From: Bagarius yarrelli
Taxonomy: Eukaryota > Chordata > Actinopteri > Siluriformes > Sisoridae
Direction of reading: 5' to 3'
Length of the DNA: 64,000 bases
NCBI GenBank assembly: GCA_005784505.1
Contig: VCAZ01000202.1
Span: forward strand, 124,001 to 188,000
Shown here piece by piece: positions 1-12,752 of this stretch. Every line of letters begins with the position of its first letter. The stretch's first letter is position 1. A program made the position numbers and the translations under genes. The notes under the pieces were generated by a model that ran no database searches, was not told the DNA's origin, and saw nothing but the letters and a program-made list of their open reading frames with translations.

Positions 1-1234
1 AAGGGTACTTTTGGGGCAGCTTTCCTCTTCTCCTTTCGGCTGTTCCCCTTTAGGGGTCGCCACAGTGAATCATGTGTCTGTCTCCAACTAACCCTATTTT
101 CCACATCCTCTTCACTCAAACCCACTAACTTCATGTTCTTGTTCCTCTTTGGTCTAAGGTGTCTTAGGCCGAAAATTAAGGTGCACTTAATTTTTCCCTA
201 ACTAACGAACAAATTCGAGGTGGTTATATTTCCTTTCGCAGCTTTTTCATCATAATAAATTAGACAACTTATTTTAAGAATAAATTCCTGTTGTTCCACA
301 TTTTTATTCAAGCATTTTCTTTAAATATGCCACTCTATAATTTGCCATTCAGACAAGAGACAGCATATTTAAATATAAAATGTATAAAAGTCTGTTAAAA
401 CACTCTAGCCCTGCAGCTATTTTTTATTCTCCAGTACAGTAAGCTGCTTTTAGCTAAATCAATTTACATAATTACATTAAAGATATGCCACAAAATCTAA
501 ACAGGTTCCCTATCCAAAAACTAAACTTTGTGAACTAAAGCTAATATATTTACAACCTTTAATGGCAATGCTGTAATAATACGGATGCTACAGGGTGGAA
601 CTATGGTGGCTGAAAGAGCTTAGCGAGCTAATTAAGCTAACACAAATACAGAAACGCACAGCAAATCGCACAGACCACAACAGAAATGTTTCAAAGGAAC
701 ACCAAAAAGTGATTCAGTTGGGACCTGCTTATTGTTAGTAGCTATTGTTGGTCAGTGGTTTTGTCGGTAAACTGAAAGGTACTTTTTTTAATGTTAACTT
801 CCTGATCGTATAATTTCTTTGTCTTTTGGATATTTTTATCTTAAATAATCTGATGATTTACACACTTAACTATGAAATGATAAGCAGGTTTGTCAGTTTT
901 TAGGTTCCAGTTAAAAGATTTCTGTTGTGGGCTGTGTTATTTTTATTGTGTTTCTGTATTGGAGTGTTTTTGTATTTGTTTTTGCATTTGTTACCCAGCT
1001 GGTTACAACAACATTAGCATAAAATGTGCTATTCATATATTCATATATTTTATCTCTTAACAAAGAGTAGATGATTTTTTTGGTATCATGTGACCATCAG
1101 ATTAATATAAACTCCAACTCCATCTTTATGCACATTTAAAAAAAATTATAAAAACAGTAATGTGATTACAAAAAATATATATTACCTTAAGTATTTCTGG
1201 AGCTTTTTTAAATATTTAATCTACCAATTTCCAG
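1..1234. other. srrm3 intron (5' edge of window)
   Basis: AT-rich sequence ending in the exon A acceptor. No exon, repeat family or RNA gene recognised. Confidence 0.6.
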
Positions 1235-1363
1235 GATGACAGTTTTACCCCCTGGTGCGGAAGAGGATGCAGAGGGCAGTGGGTTTGCCGACGGCTATGA
1301 AGACAACTATGACTGGCACGGAGACTACTACGACCGGGATTCGGTCACTCACGATGACTATAG
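1235..1363 (+). CDS. srrm3: srrm3 coding exon A (first exon in window)
   Basis: 129 nt, acceptor ...tttccag and donor gtatga. One base completes a codon begun in an upstream exon outside the window, and the exon ends with two bases (AG) of a split Arg codon. It encodes an acidic Gly/Asp/Tyr-rich stretch (GYEDNYDWHGDYYDRD) unlike the basic exons that follow. Confidence 0.85.
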
Positions 1364-1455
1364 GTATGATAAGATAGGACACTAGAAGTCCAAATTCTGA
1401 AAAAAAACAGGAGTAAAAAAATAATAGGGAGAGAGAGAGAGGGAGAGCAAGGGAA

Positions 1456-1520
<65 letters not shown>

Positions 1521-4500
1521 AAGTCTCTAGTGAGTATAAATCAGTGAGCATTCATCTCAAAAAGACCTGAGAAATGATTACCAGGCGGCTCACGGAAATC
1601 TTACATTTGCATAACAAAACCTGAATAGAAACTGCAGAAATAATAACGGATGCATTATAACAATTTATGATTTGCCGAAATGGCAAAGTAGATTTACAGA
1701 AATGAAAAAGGGTGATAGAAAAAGCATTATAAGTTATCTATTGAAGTATAGGTATAGGAGCGTGACTGACTATAAATACATTGTTTGAGCTTGTACTGCT
1801 AATGCGTTCCAAACAAATCCCAATAAAGGTATTGAAAGAAATGTTGGCGTTTATGTAGGAATTATTGAAAACTTGCCAAGAAAATGCACAAGAGGTGTTA
1901 ACCCACAGGAAAACAACAAATAAATAAAAGGAGTGAACAGCTTGCTGATAACCGAAGGTGCCAGATTTCAGCAGAATTCTACCACCGCTTTTCAAAAATC
2001 ACACAAACAGACTTGAACCTTGAAAATAATGTTATTCTTTTATTTTCCAATTATTATGGACTTCTTTCTTACTCTCAACAGCAAGCCGAAATGTGTTTCA
2101 ACATCAAAGTCAATTCTAATAGCATATCCAGCTATATTGTCTGTGCGAAGTGGTCCAGTTAACATTAAGAAGTGCATTTTTTTGTAGAATAAGGTAAGGT
2201 AAGGTAAGGTGAGGTGAGGTGAGGTGAGGTGAGGTGAGGTGAGGTGAGGTGAGGTAAGGTAAGGTAAGGTAAGGTAAGGTAAGGTAAGGTAAGGTAAGGT
2301 AAGGTAAGGTAAGGTAAGGTAAGGTGAGGTGAGGTGAGGTGAGGTGAGGTGAGGTAAGGTGAGGTAAGGTAAGGTAGGTAAGGATAAGATAAGATAAGAT
2401 AAGGTAAGGTCCGGTAGGTAGGGAATAAGGTTAGGAAAGGATAGGATAAGATAAGATGGCATAGGACTTGACTTAACTTGATTGTATAAAATCCAATTCA
2501 AAGTTTATTTGTTAAAAACGAATAGGAAACTGTAAAGATAGACAACAGAATTAAGTACACAATTAAGAATATAGTAAACTATATATTATAGTATATTATA
2601 GAAGTATACTTCATATAGTATACTTCATTATGGTATAGTATTGTATAGTATAGTACATTATAATATAGTTTAGTATAGTAAAGTATAGTATAGTATACAC
2701 TACTCCACACTTTACTATACAATATGTCAAGTATAGTGTATACAATCTTTTATACAATCTTTTATATATATAGTATATTGCAGTTGCAGCTGACTAGAGC
2801 ACATAGACATAGTTATGAAATTTAAGTAAAATATCAGTATTTAGTAATCAGAGGATGTGATTACAGCTGATGGCAAATGATGTGATGTGGAGATTTTGAG
2901 CCCTGTCTCTCCATGACTGTGTTCCCATCTAGCTGTTTTTTGGATGAGATAAATTACAATAAATTGAATGAGACTGTATACTAAGTATCACGAAGCAAAA
3001 ACAACAACATGATTTTAGAGACAAAATCTTTGTCTATTCTTACTTTCAGAGCCAAGTCGAGCAGCTCACCCTCTCCTCCACCAAAGAAAAGAAAGAAGAA
3101 AAAGGGCAGAAGACACAGTCGGTCAGTCTTCTTGCAAGAACTGTTCTTTAATTTACAGAGACTTTTTAACACCTTTCAGTAGCATCGGCAGAAATTAATG
3201 ATGTAGAATTAATAGAATAATTCAAATGTTAGTCTTAAACAAAAGAAAAACTTCTTATATTTCCTGTTTTATATTCCTTTAAGACCCCGCTGACTGAATT
3301 GTGTCCTCTGTAGTGGACATTTGGCTTCCATAATCTTTTTTTTTTTATTATTCTATCGATTACTGTGAGGACATCCTTGGCTATCTAGCGCTGTGTCATT
3401 TGTTCTTACAATGCATCAAAAATTGGTCGCCATAGAAACAAGACTGTATTTTTAAACTAAAATGGTCCTGTGGTCCACAAGAGTGGACATGCTGTTATCA
3501 GTAGGAAATCACAAAAAAAAAACCCAAAAAATGATGACACTTTTTTTCCCTTGGGTCTCAGCAGGATGAATAAAACAACACTGAATATTAGGATATAAGT
3601 AATTAGCACTGATTTGTTTAATTACATCTCAAATTTTACTGTTACCCTACAGTCTAGAGTTTAAGCTGTCTTAGACTGGCACATAAGCAAGGTAGGGTTT
3701 TATTCAAAACGAAGACAACGAAAATAGAGTAAGAAAACAAGTTATGGCTCTAAAGATAAAAGTCAAAAAAGAGGCTTGTCCGATTATGGGCTTGGTCGAT
3801 TATCGGTATTAGATGTTTTTATCGGAATTATCGGTATCGGTCATTTTTGTAACTGATTTGCCGATAAAATAATTTTAATTTAGAACGCGCTATTTGGCTC
3901 TGATGAACATATATCAGTTCCTAGTGAGCAGTGAAGCAATTTATGACAAGCGAAGAAGCAAGGTCACTGAAGAGCATGTAAAGCAGCTCTGCGTTCTGCA
4001 CCACAACCTGGTGCTACATTTTATTAAATCTATTTTCCATAATTTTTTAATTTGTTGCTAGTTATTGTTTACTTTTTTAAGATAAAAATTGTCTACAGAA
4101 TGATGCTGGGTGCTTCTTGCATTTTTTTAATTTAATGTTATTATTAACCTTATTATAAAAAGAAAGTTTCTGTCAGAGCCTTTGTTATTTTCATTAATTT
4201 TTATTTTTAACACTCAACGTATATATATCGGATCAAAATATCGTTATTGGTCTACTTGATCCGTATCAATCAGTATCGGGATCTGCCCTGAAAAACAAAT
4301 ATCATTCAACCGCTAGTTAAAACATCTTTTATAAGATGGCACAGCATAGAAGAAAAAACTGCAAGCGAATAAACCGATTTGTAAAGTATATATATGCAAA
4401 TGTGGGGCAGCATGCTGGCTAACAGCTCACAGCAAGAAGGTTTCAGGTTCGTATCCCCAGCAGGGGTCTTTCTGTGTGGAGTTTGCATGTTGTCCCTGTG

Positions 4501-6743
4501 CTTGTGTGGGTTTACTCTGATACTCCGGTTGTCCTCCTACAGTCCAAAAACATGTATGTTAGGTTGATTGGTGATTCTAAATTGGCCATAGGAGTGAGTG
4601 TGAGTGTGTGTGGTGTGACTGGTGACCTGACCCCTGCCTTTCACCCAGTGACAGCTAAGATCCCTGTGACCCTGATTAGAAATAAGACAATGGATAAAAT
4701 GTGATGCTACATTCAATCTGTCTTTGTTTTCTCATGCTTCGGTTTCCTGTCTGTTCTAATATGATGCACAGGGTTGACAGCTCGTCTCCTACACGGCGAG
4801 GAAAAAGGAAGAAGAGTGGCAAGAAACACAAGAGAGACAGGTGTGTATTTGGTCATACCACTTGAATACTACCAACTTTTTATTTGTTTACTATAAACTA
4901 TATATTTTGCAGCTAATCTTACATTTTGTTGTATGAACATGCACGATATAAGCTAACCGAATATTATTATATAGTTATTATAATTATTATTGTTATATAT
5001 TATAATAATTGTTTAGTTGACAGTAGTTTCCGCCACATGGTTTATATTAATGTGCTTGTTTTATTCCTCTAGATCAGGTTTTCATTAAATGGATTAAGGA
5101 TAAATTAGAAAATGTTGCTTATATATAGTGATTCTTTCCGTAAGAATGCCGCCACGGTATGTAGTATCTTTTAAAAGTAGTCTCTACTGTTAGTACTTAC
5201 ATAATTACAGTTAAAGCTGTAACCGTTTTTTTTATTTTTTTTTTACATTTTTTAAGCTGTAAAGAGAACGAACGAGTTGGGAAGGCTGTATGCGTTGAGT
5301 AGTTTTTAACATGACAGGGGGGCATTAAAAAAATATTTAAAGAAACAAAACATAATAAATATTAAAGGAACAGACCTTCCACAGCTTTAAAATTTAAGAA
5401 CTCAGGCACTTAAAACTTATGAAATTTAGGTTTTTACATGTAATGAATTAAGGTCATTACATTAATTACCTTATTTTTATATTAAGTGATAATTAGCAGT
5501 CTTAAAAAAAGAAATAAATCAATCTTTGTCTGGCTTTCTTTCTCTCTCTCGCTCTCTCTCTCTTTCTTTCTCTCTCTCGCTCTCTCTCTCTCTCTCTCCT
5601 TCCGTCTTCTTAAGAAAAAATGCAGCAAATTACCTACAATCTTTGGAGTATCCATTTTTAGTTTGTTTTCCTTTCGTTCTTTGTCGCACTTCTCCCCCTG
5701 CTTTTCATCTGCCTCTGCTTCTCACATTGCACCCAATTTACACCGAGCCAATAGTCTCATCTCACTGAAAATCCCCCCGATCAATTATAGATCAAGAAAG
5801 AAGAGAGAAAGAGAAAACGAAGAGAGGGGAGGGGAGGGGAGGGGGGAGGGGGGAGGGGAGGGAAGCGAAGGGGAAACCAGTCCCTGGGGTCTGCTAGCTT
5901 TCTGGAGCAAAGAGAATAGAGGAAAGAGGAACTGTGTAAAATGTCAGACTGATTTTTTAAAACCTTCTCACAGCTGCCGAATTTCCTTTTATACACTTAG
6001 AAATGAAATATTAACAAAAATATATTTGATGATCCTGTTTATAAGATCATTTGCCTCACGACTCAATTCAAGACAGTAATGTGCACATTTTATATATTAG
6101 ATTTATGCATCTAATACGAAATGTATTATTATCATTGATGGGAATAACGTCTTTATAAATTAACAGTTACTTTTTTCAGTACGGATTAATCAAATAAATT
6201 ACAATGCCGTTACCTTTACTGATAATAAAATGCACCGTTACTATAATAATATTTAATGTTATAATTGATCTCAATAAAGCAGGTATCGTTAAGTCAGTTA
6301 GCTGAATGAGCGCCACAACGATACTTCAGTGTAAGGTCTGTCGAGAGGCAACAGCAAAAGCAGGAAGAAATCTGAAATAAGATGTCCAGACTCACATTTG
6401 GTTGTGATGTCTAACTTTTATCCTACTTTAGCTGTGCCAGATCAGCATTTCCCCCCCGACTTGTTTCTACAACCCAGACCTCATAAAACACTCATCTTAT
6501 ACTACACCTTATAAAACACACCTTAAACTCAAACTTTGGGATGTACCCCTGGTAGAGAGGACTGTTATTAACTTTTTTACACAGCCAATAAAGCCCTGAG
6601 AACCTGAGAGACTTGGCAGGACACAGCAGAGCAGAATTGGAACTATATTGTGTCCAAATGATGATATACTGTAGTTTATTGAAAGTGCACATAGCTCTGA
6701 CAAAATAATAACAGTAAGAGAAAAGGGAGGAGACAAAGAAAGT

Positions 6744-6786
<43 letters not shown>

Positions 6787-6832
6787 GTATAATGTTAAAA
6801 AGAGTAGACAAATGCTGCCATTTACCTTGATA

Positions 6833-6867
<35 letters not shown>

Positions 6868-9800
6868 TCTCCCCCCTTTCTCTCACTTTCCCTCTCTTTC
6901 TCTCACCACCTATCTGGCTCTATCTCACAGCAGGATCATTTTACCTATTCTATCTCTCACTCTGTGCCTTATCTCGGTTTCCCCTTCACGTTATTGTCCC
7001 ACAGGATGACTGTGACCTTTTTAAATAAAACCCTCACACACTGAATTCTTATATTTATGCAACTGATAGCCCATCATTAAAAAATTTTGGTTGACTCTTT
7101 GCTTGACTGTGTCCTAGGTCAACATCTGGATCCAAGAGGAAGAGAAGACACAGGTATGTACAGTATGTGCAAATAAATTAAAAAATCGGTAATGCAGGAC
7201 TGTAAATAGCCAATTGTGATGACGTATCATTCCTGCTAGCTAAAATATTTATTTAAAGAATGTAATCTGTTAATATGGGTTTATTATTAGTAAATTAAGA
7301 TAATCAATTGATTTATATTAATTAGATTTAGAGGTCTGTCTGTAATATTAATGCCACCAAAGGAAAAAAAACAAGAAAAGGCATGACTTGCATCGCAACG
7401 GTCCAATCACTTGTGGCCAAAAATATAAACGCACAATTGATTCGCTAACAACAAAAATGGAACGGACCAACATACACACTTGTTGGCCCTCTTTTTTTTT
7501 CAATTTTAAGTAAAAATTGTACAATCAAACAAAATTACAGCATTAGAATAAACTTAAATAAATAAAATAATAATAACAATAATATCTAGATAAACAAACA
7601 AAATAAGAAAAAAAGAAAAGAACTTGGCTTTTAATTTAAACTATCTGTACTTCTGAATAAGCATGTTGGTCCTCGTGCGAACGAACGATTGACTGTTTTT
7701 GAGCTCAGCACTCACCGTGTTTAATCTGCTTTCATTTCCACTTTTGTTTTCAGATCAGGCACTCCAAAGAACAAACACAAAGACAAGAGCAAACTGAGAA
7801 AGCAGTAAGTCCAGGTTTTAGCTGAATTAAATATCAGTGCAGATGTTTTGACAGAGAGAGCACGGTGGTTTAGCGATTAGCGCTGTTGCCTCACTGCAAG
7901 AAGGTCCCGGGTTCCATTTCTGGTTTGTGTGGAGTTTGCATGTTCTCCACCTGCTTGGTTTACTCCGGGTACTCAGGTCTTCCCACAGTCCAAAAAATGT
8001 ATGTTAGGTTGATTGGTGACATGATTGTGTGTGTGAGTGTGGCCCTGTGATGGACTGGCGACCTGTCAAAGGTGTCCCCCTCCTAGCCTTTCGCCCTTTT
8101 CAGAGACGGCCAGGATAGGAACCCTGAATTAGGGAATAAATAAATAAATGAATGTTTTGACACCCGGAGTATCTTTTTGGTCTTTATTGTGTCTAAAATT
8201 AATGTAATCAGTAAAAAAAAAACACATTTAAAGAGGACTATGGAAATAAATTTCAAATTGTTTGGTGGACACCATAAAAATTTACTAGGGTTCATATGTT
8301 GCTTAATTGTATTAGTTTGTGGAAAATTCGTGTGAATCTGGGCACTTTTATACTGTATTCATGTGTGTTTGTGTTCCTTCTTGCACACACTTGGTTTGGT
8401 TGTATGTTTTTTTTGTGTTTGTGTGTATTACAGATCTCCAACAGAGTGCACCAGCAGGAGACCCCAGCGCAGAGGAAGCTGTTGCAGCTCGCGCAGTGCC
8501 TCTGTCTCCTCCGCAGCCTCCATCTCCAGATCCCCCAGCAGGTGATCTCAAGCCCACACTCACTTCTGACCACGACACACACTCCTGTTTACACCGTCCA
8601 TCTGCTTTTGGTCTCACTCTCGTCACACAGGGCAGTGAGCAGTGAAATATTTATCCTATGTTTTAAAGGTCGTTTCTTTCCAAACTGATGAACCAAAATT
8701 AATATTAAATAACACAAATAGGTAAAAATCCACCAAACTAATAGGTCTAATATTAGTTATTAGATATGTTAAACCACAGCACAAAAGAGTAACAGATTTC
8801 TGAAACAAATAAATGTTTGAGCATCCTTCCTTTATGCTCTGAAGGTCAAGTGATCATAGAAAATGATTTCACTAAGGTAAATTTTTTCTAAATGGATCCA
8901 GAGATTAATTGTTGGCATTTTCCTAAGTGTATCCAGTTTATTGCAGGATTTTATTCTGTCCTAACAGGTCCAATCTGAAGTACAGGACAGAGAGACAGAA
9001 GAGGTCCAGTCCCAGCATGTCTCCGTCTCCCGGCCTGGAGAACGGCCATCACAGCGAACGAGTTCGCAACGGCAAACACTCTGGACTCTGCCAGCTAGAG
9101 GGCGAGAAAAGCAACGACGTAAGTAGTCTACTCTAATTCTGCCTCTGTACCTTCCGCCTGCACCATTCACTCAAATTTTTCACCTAATAATGGTTTCTCT
9201 TGCTCTGTCCCTTACTGACTGTTGGTTCTCACACCCAGTTCTATGTCCTTTAATGTTTTGGTTGTTTGGTTTCTGTTTTTTTTTTTTTTTTTTTTTTGTA
9301 TCTCGCTTTTGCATCTTTGGCTTCGTTTTGTGACTATTTGCATTCCCAGCTGGACTGTGTGCTCGTTTGGTAAGATTTTTACAAAAACAGAAGTTAATCA
9401 ATTTTGTATCACAGGCTAGAAATAAAACCAAGGCAGAAAATCATTACAATTGACTTGGTAGGGAATTACAAAACTCATTTAAGTGCTCAAATTGATTAAT
9501 TAATTTAATCTTTCTGTGTGGAGTTTGCATGTTCTCCCCTGTGCTTGCGTGGGTTTACTCCGGGTTCTCCGGTTTCCTCCCACAGTCCAAAAACATGTAT
9601 GTTAGGCTGATTGGTAATTCAGGAGTAAGTGAGTGTGTGTGTGTGGCCCTGTGATGGACTGGCAACCTGTCCAGGGTGTCTCCCTCCTGCCTTTCACCCT
9701 TTTAGAGACGGCTGGGATAGACTCCAGCAGATCCCTGTGACCCCGAATTAGGAAAAAAGCGGGTATAGATAATGAATGAATGAATGAATGAACACAAAAA

Positions 9801-11023
9801 TAGTTTGATGTGATACTAGTTAATCAGATTTATCTTAACATGCCATGTTGTAGACATTAATGTTAATATTTCAGACAAATGAAGTGGTTTATCAATGGTG
9901 CACTTTTTTAATCAATTTTTTTTAACACTATCTTGTAATTCCCAAATCTAAAATGTTGTAAAAAGAAACAAAATGGCCTGTGGATCTATTGTGTATAATT
10001 GTTTTATTATACACGTTGATTTTTCATTCACTTTTTTTCATTTTATTACTCTCTCAACCTGAAATCAAAAGCAAGTGGGGAGAAATACAAATATGGTCAG
10101 TGTATCTAACCTTCCACGACTTTATTGCCTAAAACATGACTTCCTTTTTCAATGAGAACTAAAACAGTAATCAGATTTTACTCCTAGCGATCTGCATGCG
10201 ATTTTTTTATTTTTTTATTTTTTTTTTAATGAAGGTTTTATATATGCTGTGTCTTTCACTTTTCGACTGCTTGCTTGCTTCATTCCTCTTTTCATTTCTG
10301 CTTCTATTTTCATTTTTGGTGGTATCTTCCCACACAAAAAAAAGAAAAAATAAATAAATAAAAATAAATGCCCAAACTTTTCTGTCTTGTTTGTGTAAAA
10401 AGCACTCATATGCTTTGGATCGGGATCAAGTAGGTTAACAGGGTATGTTTATTAGTTTCTTCTTTGTCAACACAGTTTGAACTCTTATGTTCCAAATAAC
10501 ACAGTAGACCCCTTTTCCTCAAGACTGATCACAAACCTGAAAGCTGGTTTCAAAACAAGCTTCTTTTACTTGCTTCTTGTGGACTATCACTCTGACCTGC
10601 ATGTTACCTTCTGGGTGGCAGCATCATCTCTGTTAGACTGTTTCTTCTTCTCCGCTTTAGATGTTATATATATATAATCAAAGAATATAGTGTAACATGC
10701 TTGTAATTATTAACTCTATTCTTAGAAACATTTAGCCGACTGACTGTATGTAGTAATATTTGATATCCAGTCGATTGGTTGAGAATGATATTATTGTTCA
10801 TTGTTTTTCAACCTAAACTTCACCTGCTACAGCTGTACTGTGACTATCATTAATGTGCCGCAGAAGTTTACCTGTCAGGGAAAATCAGAAGAAAAGTTTC
10901 AGATCATAAAGCAATAATAAAGACTGATATTATAGTGCATTTGTTGATAAGTTATATAACTATTAAATCCTATATCGGTGCAATCGATATTAAAATCGAT
11001 ATTAGTTAATAGATATTAGATAT

Positions 11024-11100
<77 letters not shown>

Positions 11101-12721
11101 AATATTACACTGTTATTTTATTTTGCCTGCAATATATCATGAAAATAATGAGTGAAAGATGAGTGTTCACTCCAAATAAAACAAATGCAGATTTATTTGT
11201 TCCCCAAATGAAAGAGAAGATAAGGTTATTAACACATTTGGAATGTTTTTCTACAACTTGGAAGCCCCTCCCCCTCCCCCTCCCCTGAGCTGAAAAGGCC
11301 TCTTAGTTAAATCAAACAGTGTTCGGATTTAACTAACCATTGACATATTAATTCAAAAGTAGTTTACTAGTTACAACTTATAAATAGAAATAGACAAGAG
11401 AAAAATGAGGATGAACATTTTGACATTAGAAGTTTAAATGGGCCCAAATCTAACACTTGAGGCATGATAGATCATCAAAAAGTGAATTTGGAATTTCAAA
11501 TGCAAACGCTTTGGAGCAGAAATTGAAAGATACGTTCCAGTAAAGAATTTATTGCCAGAATATGTTCCTCTAAAGTTACTCTATAAGGACATTTTCGAGA
11601 TACAGGTGGTAACTAATTTTTGTCAGTGGCGAGAACTTTTTAGAATTCATCTCTGGTAATTCCAGGGTACAGTACAGATGCAGCAGATGGCGATTTGGTT
11701 GTAAAACTTTGGAGTTTTTCTTAAATAGTAGTAAAGGTGACAATGATATTTACTAATATGTAGCTTCTTATTCCAAGCTAAGAAAAATATTTATTTTTAA
11801 TACCAGATTTAGCTGCACCGTTAATGGATTTTACTTTGGAAATGCATTGCTGTTGTCATTCTGATGTTTTTCGAAATCTTAGTCCGTCTAGGTGTAAATG
11901 AAAAACTTAAAACTAAATAGGAAGCATTTTAGCGAAGGTGTTTACTAAAGGGACCCAAGCCATTCGAAATCAAATACACACACACTGTTTTTACACCCTA
12001 AATAATACTGACAAATATTTTTTAAAAAGGCTTTTACTTCACCTGACCAACTTCCCTGGTCCTAAAATAAATCTCTACAATGTGACTGGGGTCCCTTTTC
12101 AGTGTGTTCACTTTAGTTCTCCATTTTACCAATGGACATCCCTCTACTTTCTCCTGTCCATCCGTGGTGTGTGTGTGGCTCTCTTGTCTATCATCCTGAC
12201 ATGCTTTCTGCCCCATTCAACACAGTGTGCATGTTCACCCCCTTTCTCCATTCCTTCTCGCAGGCTCAATTTGTACAATGGGTTTAAGTTTTGTCCTTTA
12301 TGTTGACTATACCTTCAAATAATCCTTTTAACTTTAACGTGGCTGTTCATGTATCCAAGCAAAACAGACAGATATTCATTGTTTCGTTTTATTTTCTTTT
12401 TATATTTTTGTTCTCAATTCTTTGTGATTAAGGCTGACATGTTGGTTGGGTTGGTCTCCATTTTGAGTTTGTGGACCAAGTAATTTAGCTAGGATACTAA
12501 AAAGAACTCATTGTCTTTTTCCCATTTCGCTGCGGAGAATTTTCCTTTCTCCTTTCCCCCCTCCTCCTTTTTCCTTTCTTTCTCGTTCTGTCAATATTGC
12601 ATACGTGTCACTGATTGAAATGGAAGGTAGGTAATGCTCTGCCTACGCACGTGGTCTCTTTGCAGATGAGAATGTGACAAGCACCCTAGCTTGACTGTTT
12701 CTCTCTCTCTATCTCTCTTTC

Positions 12722-12752
<31 letters not shown>

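Larger units (their letters stand above)
3122..4771. other. srrm3 intron B-C
   Basis: 1.65 kb, AT-rich. Contains a TATCGG-rich repeat (about 3776-4295) and a SINE (4401-4701). No coding evidence. Confidence 0.7.
4841..7117. other. srrm3 intron C-D
   Basis: 2.28 kb with CT/GA microsatellites and a GA/GGGA-rich patch near 5800-5880. Open frames here are translated CT repeats (Ser/Leu runs), not genes. Confidence 0.75.

Noticed and set aside
2191..2410. CRISPR-like tandem repeat
   Set aside because: Pure 5-bp units with no spacers; a satellite-type expansion in a vertebrate intron.
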